Part shown: positions 16,357 through 24,806 of the stretch, one piece after another
Numbering within the stretch: the first letter of the stretch is position 1
Layout of the letters: every line of letters begins with the position of its first letter
Source of the DNA: an uncultured Christensenella sp.
Lineage (GTDB): Bacteria > Bacillota > Clostridia > Christensenellales > CAG-917
Length of the DNA stretch: 64,000 bases
Assembly (NCBI GenBank): GCA_910577815.1
Contig: CAJTNO010000001.1
Coordinates: 511,008 to 575,007 of the forward strand
Direction of reading: 5' to 3'
The notes under the pieces: generated by a model
Seen by the model: only the letters and a program-made list of their open reading frames with translations
The model's database searches: none
What the model was told of the DNA's origin: nothing
Made by a program: the position numbers and the translations under genes

Positions 16357-17496
16357 ATGGATTTGCAAGAGGTAAGAGCTAAAATCGATGTTATCGACGA
16401 TGAGATTGCAAGGCTGTACGCTCAGCGTATGGAGCTTGCCGTTGACGTTGCCGAAAACAAGGCGAAGGAGGGACTTCAGGTTGAAAATTACGAGCGGGAA
16501 AAACAGATAATAAGCAGAGTTACCGCCGATATGCCCGATACTATGAAGCTGTACTGTAAGCAGGTGTTTGAAACGATGTTTGAAACAAGCAAGGCGTATC
16601 AGTACGGAATTGTGGACGGAAGCTCTCCCGTTAAGGACGAGATTAGAGAGGCGTTGAACGGCGGACTTAAGCCGTTTCCCGTTCAGGCAAGCGTGGCGTG
16701 TCAGGGAGTTGCCGGCGCGTATAGCTGTATAGCCGCCGAAAAGCTGTTTCCAATTTCTTCTATATCCTGTTTCCGCTCCTGGGACGCGGTGTTCTCTGCG
16801 GTGGAAAAGGGCTTCTGCGAGTTTGGTGTTCTGCCCGTCGAAAACAGCACCGTCGGAAGCGTGATAGGCGTTTACGACCTTATGAGAAAGCATCGGTTTC
16901 ATATTGTAAAAAGCATAAAGCTCAGGATTAAGCATTATCTGCTTGCGCCGCAGGGTGTGAAAATTGAGGATATAAGGGAGATAGTATCTCACGACCAGGC
17001 TATATCGCAGTGCGGCGAGTTCCTTGCAGGTCTCGGCGACGTAAAGATAACGCGATGCGACAACACAGCCGTGGCGGCTAAAACTGTTGCGGAGAGCGGA
17101 CGCAAGGACATCGCTTGCATTTCCTCAAAGGAGTGCGCGGATATTTACGGCTTGCAGACGCTTAAAAGCGGAGTGAACGACAGTAATTTCAATTATACGA
17201 GATTTATCGCCATATCCAAAAAAATGAAGGTGTACGAGGGCGCAAACAGGATAAGCATTACCGTAAACCTCGAGCACGAGGCGGGAAGCCTTAACAGATT
17301 ACTTAATAAATTCAGCGCGCTCGGGTTGAATCTCACAAAGCTGGAGTCCAGACCTATTCCCGAAAGTCCGTTTGAATTTACGTTTTATTTCGATTTCGAA
17401 GCGGACGTACGTTCCACGGCGGTGCAAAACCTGCTTGCGGGCATTGCGCTCAAAGCCGAAAACTTCGCTTTCTTAGGCGCATACGAGGAGCTGTAA
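16357..17496 (+). CDS. pheA: Bifunctional chorismate mutase / prephenate dehydratase (P-protein)
   Basis: The 379-residue enzyme carries chorismate to phenylpyruvate for phenylalanine. Residues 1-85 are an AroQ-type chorismate mutase (LQEVRAKIDVIDDEIARL, ERE segment). Residues about 108-285 are prephenate dehydratase, starting CQGVAGAYSCIAAEKLFP, with LPVENSTVGSV and the FNYTRFI catalytic motif. Residues about 295-379 are an ACT domain with ESRPIPESPFEF, the Phe-sensing motif. A CGGAGA site precedes the ATG. Phe thus acts at the enzyme and probably at the operon attenuator. Confidence 0.95.
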   Translation: MDLQEVRAKIDVIDDEIARLYAQRMELAVDVAENKAKEGLQVENYEREKQIISRVTADMPDTMKLYCKQVFETMFETSKAYQYGIVDGSSPVKDEIREALNGGLKPFPVQASVACQGVAGAYSCIAAEKLFPISSISCFRSWDAVFSAVEKGFCEFGVLPVENSTVGSVIGVYDLMRKHRFHIVKSIKLRIKHYLLAPQGVKIEDIREIVSHDQAISQCGEFLAGLGDVKITRCDNTAVAAKTVAESGRKDIACISSKECADIYGLQTLKSGVNDSNFNYTRFIAISKKMKVYEGANRISITVNLEHEAGSLNRLLNKFSALGLNLTKLESRPIPESPFEFTFYFDFEADVRSTAVQNLLAGIALKAENFAFLGAYEEL

Positions 17497-18752
17497 TGTC
17501 TAAATACTGTGTCATAGGAAAAACCTTACCCCATACGCTGTCGCCCGAGATACACAGGGAGCTCGGACGGGACAGATACGACGTCAAGGAGCTTTTTGAC
17601 GATTGCGCGTTGGCGGATTTTGTGAACCGCCGCGAATACGACGGCTATAACGTGACAATACCTTATAAGCAGGCGATAATGCCGCTGCTTGACGGAATGT
17701 CCAAGGCGGCTAAGGAAGTGGGGAGCGTCAACACCGTAGTCTGCGAGGACGGAAAGCTTATAGGTCGCAACACCGACGCGGACGGAATGAAATACGCGCT
17801 GAAAAAAGCGGGAATTTCGCTGAAGGACAAGAGCGTGTTGATTTTGGGGAGCGGCGGAACCTGTCAGACGGCAAAGTATATCTGCCGTACGGCACACGCG
17901 CAGAGCGTAAAGGTGGTATCGCGCACGGGCGAAATCAATTATGAAAACTGCTACGAGCATCAGGACGTGCAGATTATTATAAATACCACTCCCGTGGGTA
18001 TGATGCCGCATTCGTATGAAAAGCCCGTCGAGCTCAGCCGATTTGAAAACCTCGAGGGCGTTTTCGACTGTATTTATAATCCGCTTGAAACATTGCTCAT
18101 AAAGGATGCCCGCGCGCTTGGATTAAAAGCGGCAAACGGCTTGACTATGCTTGTGGAGCAGGCTCGTATATCCCACAATTTTTTTGAGAAGGCAAAGGGC
18201 TTGCCGCAGGCGGACAGCGCGGTTACAGACGAGATTGTCGAAAAGCTGCTGTCCGAACGCAGAAATCTTGTGCTTATAGGTATGGCGGGCAGCGGAAAGA
18301 GCGTTATAGGCAGGATAGCCGCAAAAATGCTGAACAGGCAGTTTGTGGATACCGACGCCGAAATAGAAAGGCTTGCGGGAAAGAGCATTCCGCAGATTTT
18401 CAAGGACAGCGGAGAGGAGTATTTCAGAGAGCTCGAACGCGCTGTTGTAGAGAACGTATGCATCAGGCAGGGAATAGTAATTTCCACGGGCGGCGGCGCG
18501 GTGCTTGACGAGCGCAACGTGTTTATGATGAAGGCAAACGGCGTATGCTATATGATACAGAGAGACGCGGATAAGCTTGCAACAAAGGACCGTCCGCTAT
18601 CGCCCGACGCCGAAAGCGCGGCAAAGCTTTATGAGGAGAGAAAGCCCGTGTATCTTGCGGCGGCGGACGTCGTTGTGGATAACGACGGCGAGATTGACGG
18701 CGCAATAGAGCGCATAATTGCCGATTTCAGTGAAAAGAGGAAAAGCTTATGA
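17496..18752 (+). CDS. aroE: Bifunctional shikimate dehydrogenase-shikimate kinase fusion
   Basis: One 418-residue frame contains two consecutive shikimate-pathway enzymes. Residues 1-240 are AroE, which reduces 3-dehydroshikimate: LPHTLSPEIH, NVTIPYK (catalytic Lys58), NTDADG (Asp94), the NADP motif GSGGTCQTAKY and INTTPVGMMP. Residues 255-418 are AroK, which phosphorylates shikimate: P-loop GMAGSGKS (262-269), DTDAEIE and STGGGAVL. The dehydrogenase is somewhat short. The start overlaps the pheA stop (TAATG) and the stop overlaps aroQ (ATGA). The fused order matches the chemical order and could favour channelling. Confidence 0.94.
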   Translation: MSKYCVIGKTLPHTLSPEIHRELGRDRYDVKELFDDCALADFVNRREYDGYNVTIPYKQAIMPLLDGMSKAAKEVGSVNTVVCEDGKLIGRNTDADGMKYALKKAGISLKDKSVLILGSGGTCQTAKYICRTAHAQSVKVVSRTGEINYENCYEHQDVQIIINTTPVGMMPHSYEKPVELSRFENLEGVFDCIYNPLETLLIKDARALGLKAANGLTMLVEQARISHNFFEKAKGLPQADSAVTDEIVEKLLSERRNLVLIGMAGSGKSVIGRIAAKMLNRQFVDTDAEIERLAGKSIPQIFKDSGEEYFRELERAVVENVCIRQGIVISTGGGAVLDERNVFMMKANGVCYMIQRDADKLATKDRPLSPDAESAAKLYEERKPVYLAAADVVVDNDGEIDGAIERIIADFSEKRKSL

Positions 18753-19171
18753 AAAGGATTCTGGTTATAAACGGAGTGAATCTCAATATGCTCGGAATAC
18801 GCGAGCCCGAAAAATACGGCAAAAAAAGCTATAAGGATTTGGTTTCGTTTATAAAGGACTGCGCGGCTGAGCTCGGACAGAGCGTGTGCGTTAAGCAGTC
18901 CAACTGCGAGGGCGAAATAGTAGGTTTTATACAGAAGGCATATAAAAAATATGACGGCATAATAATAAACGCGGGAGCGTATACGCATACGTCGGTTGCC
19001 ATTCTGGACGCTCTTAAGGCGGTTGATATTCCCACGGTAGAGGTGCATCTTACGGATATATATGCGCGCGAGGAATTCAGAAAAATGTCCTATATATCTA
19101 TGGCGGCGAGAAAGACGGTTTGCGGCAAGGGCTTCGAGGGATACAAAGAGGCTTTGGAATTTTTTGCATAA
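18749..19171 (+). CDS. aroQ: Type II 3-dehydroquinate dehydratase
   Basis: The 140-residue protein dehydrates 3-dehydroquinate to 3-dehydroshikimate. Type II hallmarks are the N-terminal INGVNLNMLGIREPEKYG (mobile loop arginine and tyrosine), the NAGAYTHTSVAILDAL segment with the catalytic region, and VEVHLTDIYAREEFR. Length is typical for the small dodecameric enzyme. It overlaps the preceding fusion gene by four bases and completes the chorismate set. No terminator follows before the nitroreductase gene 73 bases on. Confidence 0.95.
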   Translation: MKRILVINGVNLNMLGIREPEKYGKKSYKDLVSFIKDCAAELGQSVCVKQSNCEGEIVGFIQKAYKKYDGIIINAGAYTHTSVAILDALKAVDIPTVEVHLTDIYAREEFRKMSYISMAARKTVCGKGFEGYKEALEFFA

Positions 19172-19244
19172 GCTTACGCATAAGACAGCGACGGCATATT
19201 TTCGCGCCGCGGAAGGTTTATAAATTACTTAGGAGGAGCGTTTT

Positions 19245-19916
19245 ATGGATTTGCTTGAAGCGGTTAAGCTAAGGCATTCGGTACGCAGATATACGGATAA
19301 GCCTATAGACGGAGAGGTGAGAGAACGCCTTGAGGAGTACATTGCGGATTGCAATAAAAGAAGCGGACTGAGTATGCAGCTTGTGCTTGACGAGCCTCGC
19401 GCCTTTGATTGCTTAATGGCGAGATACGGTAAGTTTTACGGTGTAAAAAACTACATCGCGCTTGTCGGAAAGAATACCCGCGACCTGTTTGAAAAATGCG
19501 GATATTACGGCGAAAAGATAGTTTTATATGCGCAAACGCTCGGATTAAATACCTGTTGGGTCGGCGCGACCTTTTCAAAGGTAAAGGACGCGTTTTCTCT
19601 GGGGCAGGGCGAAAGACTTGCGCTTGTCATCGCTATAGGTTACGGCGAAACGCAGGGAAAGCCGCATATTAGCAAGAAGTTCGACGAGGTGACCGACGAC
19701 GTTCAGAACGTTCCCGGTTGGTTTGTGGACGGCGTAAAATGCGCGCTGCTTGCTCCGACCGCGCTTAATCAGCAGAGGTTTAAATTTTCGGTGAACGGTA
19801 GAAACGTCTATGCTAAAAAAGGACGAGGTCCGTTTGTGAAAACAGACCTCGGTATTGTAAAATATCATTTTGAGCTCGGCGCGGGAAAAGAGAATTTCGA
19901 CTGGCTATTCTACTAA
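19245..19916 (+). CDS. Nitroreductase-family flavoprotein
   Basis: The 223-residue protein begins with the nitroreductase signature LLEAVKLRHSVRRYTDKPI, whose arginines contact FMN, and has the GLNTCWVGATF segment and an ALLAPTALNQQ FMN-contact region. The split layout fits the putative TM nitroreductase family common in clostridia rather than NfsB. The electron acceptor is unknown. GGAGGA precedes the ATG. It may be transcribed with the aromatic operon, but a functional link is not shown. It overlaps the convergent DUF4364 gene by 12 bases. Confidence 0.85.
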   Translation: MDLLEAVKLRHSVRRYTDKPIDGEVRERLEEYIADCNKRSGLSMQLVLDEPRAFDCLMARYGKFYGVKNYIALVGKNTRDLFEKCGYYGEKIVLYAQTLGLNTCWVGATFSKVKDAFSLGQGERLALVIAIGYGETQGKPHISKKFDEVTDDVQNVPGWFVDGVKCALLAPTALNQQRFKFSVNGRNVYAKKGRGPFVKTDLGIVKYHFELGAGKENFDWLFY

Positions 19917-20447
19917 ATTTTCCTGTAGCATTGTGTATACGCCCGCTGCCTTGTCAAGCCAGTTTTTGTATATGTACATCGCGCGCTGACGGTTTGCTAC
20001 CACCATTTTCAATTCCATTATCGTGCCGCTGCTGTTGTCTATGCGCATTATTACCGTATAGGTGCCGTCGGCGTTTTTAGAGTAATCGCAAAAGTATTCC
20101 TGTTTTTTTCTGAAACGCATTCTGTTCTCGCGTACGTACGAGGCTATCTCCTCGCGTATCGAGGTGGGTATGCGCATATAAAACAGGCTCAGGCAGGAAA
20201 CTCCGTCCTGCGTAAGATTGAGTGTGTTTGCTTTTGGTACGCGGTATATCAGATTTGTGTCTAAAAGCTCGGCAAGATACTGCTTGCATTCCATATAGGT
20301 GAGCCAGCTGTTGTCGGACGTGCACATATCCAGAACGGTCGCCTCGGACAGGGGAATGGACATTTTGTCGAATACGAAAAGAATAACAAGCTTTTGTTCC
20401 TTGCTGTCGAGCTTATTGGATTTAGCTAACATCAATTCATTCGCCAT
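19905..20447 (-). CDS. DUF4364 family protein, winged-helix-like
   Basis: The 180-residue protein starts LDSKEQKLVILFVFDKM and continues with a YMECKQYLAELLDTNLIY and LNLTQDGVSCL pattern, matching the clostridial DUF4364 family. Its N-terminal half looks like a winged-helix DNA-binding domain of PadR/MarR type; the C-terminal half is a beta-rich domain with RIDNSSGTIMELKM. It is probably a small regulator, but targets are unknown. A GGGAAG site lies three bases before the ATG. Its stop lies inside the end of the convergent nitroreductase gene. Confidence 0.75.
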   Translation of the reverse strand: MANELMLAKSNKLDSKEQKLVILFVFDKMSIPLSEATVLDMCTSDNSWLTYMECKQYLAELLDTNLIYRVPKANTLNLTQDGVSCLSLFYMRIPTSIREEIASYVRENRMRFRKKQEYFCDYSKNADGTYTVIMRIDNSSGTIMELKMVVANRQRAMYIYKNWLDKAAGVYTMLQENLVE

Positions 20448-20780
20448 AAACTTCCCGAGTGCGCGAACCGAAGGCGCAAAGCCTTAAACAGGTTGACAGG
20501 CTGAAAAATCCGAACTGTCCGCGAGTAATAATATTACAGACTGTCGCCCGTAAACACAAGCGAATTTGTTTGGATTGTGTCGAAAATCTATCCGTTGTGT
20601 ACCGCGCGGAGCTTCGACACTATAAACTGTGGTGGTTGACTTTAAAATACCGTTTGCTTTGCCCGAAATGCCTGAAATAGTCCCGTCGGGCGTTGTGGAA
20701 TTTGTTATTAAACAGCGTTATTGGAGAATGCTGTTTATTTCTTATGCCGAGCGGTCGGAGGGCGCGACGAGAGATTTTTA
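20448..20780. other. Intergenic region with no convincing gene
   Basis: Between the DUF4364 start and the pckG promoter lie about 330 bases. A 73-codon plus-strand frame (20459-20680) rich in Cys, Trp and Leu is present but has no ribosome binding site or recognisable domain. A small AAGGC/GCCTT hairpin lies near 20481-20495. No RNA gene was recognised. Confidence 0.5.
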
Positions 20781-20852
20781 TTGACATTTAAGCCTTTTTA
20801 TTGTATCATTTTATATATATGATAAATAAAGTATATGTAATGTTTATTTATC
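20781..20852 (+). promoter_or_regulatory. pckG promoter with downstream palindrome
   Basis: TTGACA (20781-20786), 17 bases, TATCAT (20804-20809). Just after the expected start point is a perfect 10-bp inverted repeat, GATAAATAAA (20821-20830) and TTTATTTATC (20843-20852), with a 12-base spacer. It could be an operator or a 5' mRNA hairpin. The leader to the ATG is about 84 bases. Confidence 0.65.
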
Positions 20853-20899
20853 CGAAAAAACAGAAAATAATTTTCGTGTCTTAAGGCACAGGAGGTATT

Positions 20900-22672
20900 A
20901 TGCAATTTCTCAGCAAAGGCGTTGAAAAATTTGTAGACGAAAGCGTCGAGCTTTGTCAGCCCGATAAGGTTGTAGTCATCGACGGCAGCGAAGCTCAGCT
21001 TGCGGCGTTGCGCGAGGAGGCGGTTGCTACAGGCGAAATGATTAAGCTCAATCAAGAGCTGCTGCCCGGCTGCTATCTGCACCGCACGCTCCCCAACGAC
21101 GTGGCTCGCGTAGAGGGACGTACGTTTATCTGTACGGAAAAGAAGGAGACCGCAGGTCCCACCAATAACTGGATGCAGAAGGACGAAGCATATGCTATGC
21201 TCAAGGAGATTTACAAGGGCGCTATGAAGGGAAGGACGATGTACGTTATTCCGTATTCTATGGGCGCGGTCGGTTCTCCCTTCTCCAAAATCGGCATCGA
21301 GCTTACGGATTCCATTTACGTCGTGCTCAATATGGCTATTATGACAAGAATAGGTCAGAGGGTTCTCGACCAGCTTGGCACAAGCGACGATTTCGTGCGC
21401 GGACTTCACTCCAAGGCGGAGGTTGACGCGGATAAGAGATATATCTGTCAGTTCCCCGAGGATAATACCATTATGTCGGTAAACTCCGCATACGGCGGAA
21501 ACGTGTTGCTCGGCAAAAAGTGCTTTGCGCTCCGCATAGCCTCTTATCAGGGCTGGCACGAGGGCTGGATGGCCGAGCATATGCTCATCCTCGGTCTTGA
21601 AAAGCCCAACGGAGAAACCAAATATATCGCGGCGGCGTTCCCGTCGGCGTGCGGCAAGACAAACCTTGCTATGCTCATTCCTCCCGAGGAGTTTGCAAAG
21701 AAGGGCTATAAGATACATACCGTCGGCGACGATATCGCCTGGATTAGAGTGGGCGCGGACGGCAGACTTTACGCTATCAATCCCGAAAACGGCTTCTTCG
21801 GAGTCGCTCCCGGTACGAATAACAAATCCAATCCCAACGCTCTTGCGTCTACGAGAAAGAACACAATTTTCACAAACGTGTGCCACAATCTCGAAAACAA
21901 TACCGTTTGGTGGGAAGGTCTTGACAAGAATCCTCCCAAGAACGCAATCGACTGGCAGGGCAATCCCTGGGGCGAGAAGGAGCAGGCTGAGGGCGTAAAG
22001 GGCGCGCATCCTAACTCCAGATTTACGGCTCCCGCAATCAACTGCCCGTGCCTGTCAAGCGAGTTTGAAAATCCGCAGGGCGTTCCCCTTGACGCAATCG
22101 TATTCGGCGGCAGACGCGCAAAGACCGCTCCGCTGGTTTACGAGGCGAGAGATTGGAATCACGGCGTGTTTGTAGGCTCGATTATGGCTTCCGAAACGAC
22201 GGCGGCGGCAAGCGGCGCGGTAGGCGTTGTAAGACGCGACCCGATGGCGATGCTTCCCTTCTGCGGCTACAATATGGCAGAGTACTTTGCCCACTGGGTG
22301 GAGATGGGTACAAAGGCGGAGAAGCGTCCTAAGATATTTAACGTAAACTGGTTCAGAACGGACGACGAAGGTCACTTCCTGTGGCCCGGCTTCGGCGACA
22401 ATCTCCGCGTACTCGATTGGATTATCCGCCGTACCGAAGGCACTGCGGAGGCAGTGGAAACCGCTATCGGCTACGTGCCCAATCCCGCGGACATAAACCT
22501 CGAGGGCTTGGATATGACCGAGGCGGACATCGCAGAACTGCTCACCGTAGACAAGGAACTCTGGTTGCAGGACGCGCAGGGCATTGAGGAGTTTTATGCT
22601 AAGTTCGGCGAGCAGCTTCCCAAGGAGCTTCGCGACGAGCTTGACAGACTTAAAAGCAACCTTAATAAATAA
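20900..22672 (+). CDS. pckG: Phosphoenolpyruvate carboxykinase (GTP)
   Basis: The 590-residue enzyme interconverts oxaloacetate plus GTP and PEP plus CO2. The GTP-type signature is clear: the kinase-1a loop FPSACGKTNLAM near residue 248, the metal-binding GDDIAWIR, the NPENGFFGVAPGTN segment and FGGRRAKTAPLVYE. Length matches GTP-type enzymes rather than the shorter ATP type. AGGAGGT precedes the ATG. In fermenters the enzyme often works in the PEP-carboxylating direction. PEP is also a substrate of aroF and aroA in this window. Confidence 0.96.
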   Translation: MQFLSKGVEKFVDESVELCQPDKVVVIDGSEAQLAALREEAVATGEMIKLNQELLPGCYLHRTLPNDVARVEGRTFICTEKKETAGPTNNWMQKDEAYAMLKEIYKGAMKGRTMYVIPYSMGAVGSPFSKIGIELTDSIYVVLNMAIMTRIGQRVLDQLGTSDDFVRGLHSKAEVDADKRYICQFPEDNTIMSVNSAYGGNVLLGKKCFALRIASYQGWHEGWMAEHMLILGLEKPNGETKYIAAAFPSACGKTNLAMLIPPEEFAKKGYKIHTVGDDIAWIRVGADGRLYAINPENGFFGVAPGTNNKSNPNALASTRKNTIFTNVCHNLENNTVWWEGLDKNPPKNAIDWQGNPWGEKEQAEGVKGAHPNSRFTAPAINCPCLSSEFENPQGVPLDAIVFGGRRAKTAPLVYEARDWNHGVFVGSIMASETTAAASGAVGVVRRDPMAMLPFCGYNMAEYFAHWVEMGTKAEKRPKIFNVNWFRTDDEGHFLWPGFGDNLRVLDWIIRRTEGTAEAVETAIGYVPNPADINLEGLDMTEADIAELLTVDKELWLQDAQGIEEFYAKFGEQLPKELRDELDRLKSNLNK

Positions 22673-22705
22673 AAAACTGTAATAACGCATTTTTTGATAC
22701 CTTTT

Positions 22706-22739
22706 AAGTCAACCAAACCCGATGCGGTTTGGTTGACTT
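22706..22739. repeat. Perfect 14-bp inverted repeat between pckG and the acyl-CoA synthetase gene
   Basis: Arms 22706-22719 and 22726-22739 are perfectly complementary around CGATGC. No U-run follows on either strand, so it is not a classical intrinsic terminator. It may be an operator, a processing hairpin or a weak terminator of pckG. Confidence 0.7.
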
Positions 22740-22763
22740 GTATAAACTGAAAAAGACTTGTAT

Positions 22764-24464
22764 ATGGAACTTTATCAACGGTTTTTAACTGAAGCTATTG
22801 ACGGCGAGGGACGCCTTACGGGCGTTGAATATCACGCGCCTGAAACATACAATTTCGGGTTTGACGTTGTGGACGAGCTTGGAAAATCGGAGCCGCAACG
22901 CCGAGCTATGATTTGGACGTCGGATACGGAGGAGAGGATTTTCACCTTTGGCGATATAATGCGACTTAGCGCGCAGGCGTGCAATTATTTTAAGTCCATA
23001 GGTATTGCAAAGGGAGATAAGGTGCTGTCGGTGCTGCGCAGGCATTGGGAGTTTTGGGTTATAATTACGGCTCTGCATAAGCTCGGAGCTGTTGTAATAC
23101 CTGCAACCGACCAGCTTAAGGAAAAGGATTTCGTATACAGATTTAACGCGGCGGAGGTCAAAGCCGTGATATGCACCTCCTTCGGCGGAGTGCTCGAGGA
23201 GGCGGAGCGCGCCGCAAAAAAATGCGACGGCGTGAAAATTAAGATAGCGGTTGACGGCGTTCATACGGGCTTGCGTAACGGCGCGAGCGAGGAGCGTATA
23301 AAAACGCTTGACTGCGGTTGGCGGGATTACGGCAGCGAGGTTTGCGCATTCGGCGAGGTTTACGAAAGACCTGCGGACGGAAGCGCGCCTATGCGCGACG
23401 AAGCAATGCTTATGTATTTTACGTCGGGCACTACGGCATATCCCAAGATAGCGTTGCACGAGCATACCTATTCGCTTGCGCATTTTATAACGGCAAAGTG
23501 GTGGCATAACGTGCAGAAGGACGGCGTGCATTTTACGGTTGCGGAAACGGGCTGGGGTAAAGCCGTATGGGGAAAGCTGTACGGTCAGTGGCTGTGCGGT
23601 GCTTGCGTTTTTACCTATGACTTTGACAGATTTGAGCAATCTAAGCTGCTCAATATGATTTCAAAGCACAAAATAACTACGTTTTGCGCGCCTCCTACAA
23701 TCTACCGTTTTATGATAAAAGCCGACCTAAGCAAGTACGATTTGAGCAGCTTGAAATATATTACTACGGCGGGAGAGGCTTTAAATCCCGAGGTGTATAA
23801 CAGGCTTAAGGAGGCTACGGGGCTCGGCATTATGGAGGGCTTCGGACAGACCGAAACCACGCTTACTATCGCAAATTTAAGAGGATGCGTTCCTAAGACG
23901 GGAAGTATGGGCAAGCCTACGCCGATTTATCCGATGCGCCTTGTGGATTGCGACGGTAATGACGTGGAGGCGGGTACTGCGGGAGAAATTTGTATAGATA
24001 TAAGCAACGGCAGACCTTACGGACTGTTCAGAGAATACTATAAAAATCCCGAGGAAACAAAAAAGGCTATGTGCGAGGGCTTGTATCACACGGGAGATAC
24101 CGCCTGGCGCGACGAGGACGGCTATATGTTTTTTGTGGGGCGTACGGACGATATAATAAAGTCGAGCGGCTACAGAATAGGTCCGTTTGAAATCGAAAGC
24201 GTGCTTATGGAGCATCCGTCCGTATTGGAGTGCGCGGTTACGGGAGAGCCCGACCCCGTGCGCGGACAGGTGGTGAAGGCTACCATAGTGCTGACTAAGG
24301 GCTATGAGGGCAGCGAGGAGCTTAAAAAGGAAATTCAGACCTATGTAAAAAAGGCGACCGCGCCCTACAAATATCCGCGTATTATAGATTTTGTTGACGA
24401 ATTGCCCAAGACCATTTCGGGAAAGATAAGAAGAAACGTTTTGCGAAGCTCCGCTAAGAGTTGA
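22764..24464 (+). CDS. AMP-forming acyl-CoA/acetyl-CoA synthetase
   Basis: The 566-residue protein belongs to the ANL adenylating family, which activates a carboxylic acid with ATP and transfers it to CoA. Motifs in order are the P-loop YFTSGTTAYPKIALHEH, GFGQTETT, YHTGDTAWRDEDGY, GRTDDIIKSSGYRIGP and the C-terminal PKTISGKIRRN with the catalytic lysine. It is closest in style to short- and medium-chain acyl-CoA synthetases; the exact acid cannot be read. The ATG at 22764 has no clear ribosome binding site. A terminator follows. Confidence 0.88.
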   Translation: MELYQRFLTEAIDGEGRLTGVEYHAPETYNFGFDVVDELGKSEPQRRAMIWTSDTEERIFTFGDIMRLSAQACNYFKSIGIAKGDKVLSVLRRHWEFWVIITALHKLGAVVIPATDQLKEKDFVYRFNAAEVKAVICTSFGGVLEEAERAAKKCDGVKIKIAVDGVHTGLRNGASEERIKTLDCGWRDYGSEVCAFGEVYERPADGSAPMRDEAMLMYFTSGTTAYPKIALHEHTYSLAHFITAKWWHNVQKDGVHFTVAETGWGKAVWGKLYGQWLCGACVFTYDFDRFEQSKLLNMISKHKITTFCAPPTIYRFMIKADLSKYDLSSLKYITTAGEALNPEVYNRLKEATGLGIMEGFGQTETTLTIANLRGCVPKTGSMGKPTPIYPMRLVDCDGNDVEAGTAGEICIDISNGRPYGLFREYYKNPEETKKAMCEGLYHTGDTAWRDEDGYMFFVGRTDDIIKSSGYRIGPFEIESVLMEHPSVLECAVTGEPDPVRGQVVKATIVLTKGYEGSEELKKEIQTYVKKATAPYKYPRIIDFVDELPKTISGKIRRNVLRSSAKS

Positions 24465-24508
24465 GCGTTTTTTCGTAATTGATTTAAACGGTAAATTTAT
24501 AATCGCAG

Positions 24509-24529
24509 CCTCCCTTTTAGGGAGGTTTT
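24509..24529 (+). terminator. Intrinsic terminator after the acyl-CoA synthetase gene
   Basis: CCTCCC (24509-24514) pairs with GGGAGG (24520-24525) around a TTTTA loop, followed by TTTTA. The rest of the 342-base gap to the next gene is AT-rich and holds only the promoter at 24720. Confidence 0.75.
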
Positions 24530-24719
24530 ATATTGAGAATAATAAAATAAATTTTAATTTGTCGAGTGTAGAATATCTTTTAAAATTCGGCAATCTAACG
24601 GCATATTTTACAAATTTTTCCAATTTTTACAAACGGTATTTTATTGTAAGTAAGCGCGGCGCATAACGTCGGATTTCGGCGGGTTTTGTTAAATGGCAAA
24701 ATTTGCAGGAAATCATATA

Positions 24720-24752
24720 TTGACAGGGCTCGGTTATAGGGTGTAGTATAAT
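24720..24752 (+). promoter_or_regulatory. Promoter of the giant surface-protein gene
   Basis: TTGACA (24720-24725) with TAGTAT (24744-24749) at 18-base spacing; an overlapping TATAAT (24747-24752) would need 21 bases. The leader is about 50 bases, with GGTGG before the ATG at 24807. Confidence 0.55.
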
Positions 24753-24806
24753 AGCGTATAAATGTATTATACTCGCGCGTATAGCGCGTGCATATGGGTG
24801 GAAATT

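Noticed and set aside
20459..20680. Plus-strand 73-codon frame with two CxxC motifs, a possible small zinc protein
   Set aside because: No ribosome binding site, no promoter and no recognisable pattern; the Cys/Trp/Arg-rich composition looks like chance translation of non-coding DNA.
20798..22009. Reverse-strand frame of about 400 codons opposite pckG
   Set aside because: It lies opposite a clearly conserved enzyme gene, has no recognisable domain and extends through the pckG promoter region.
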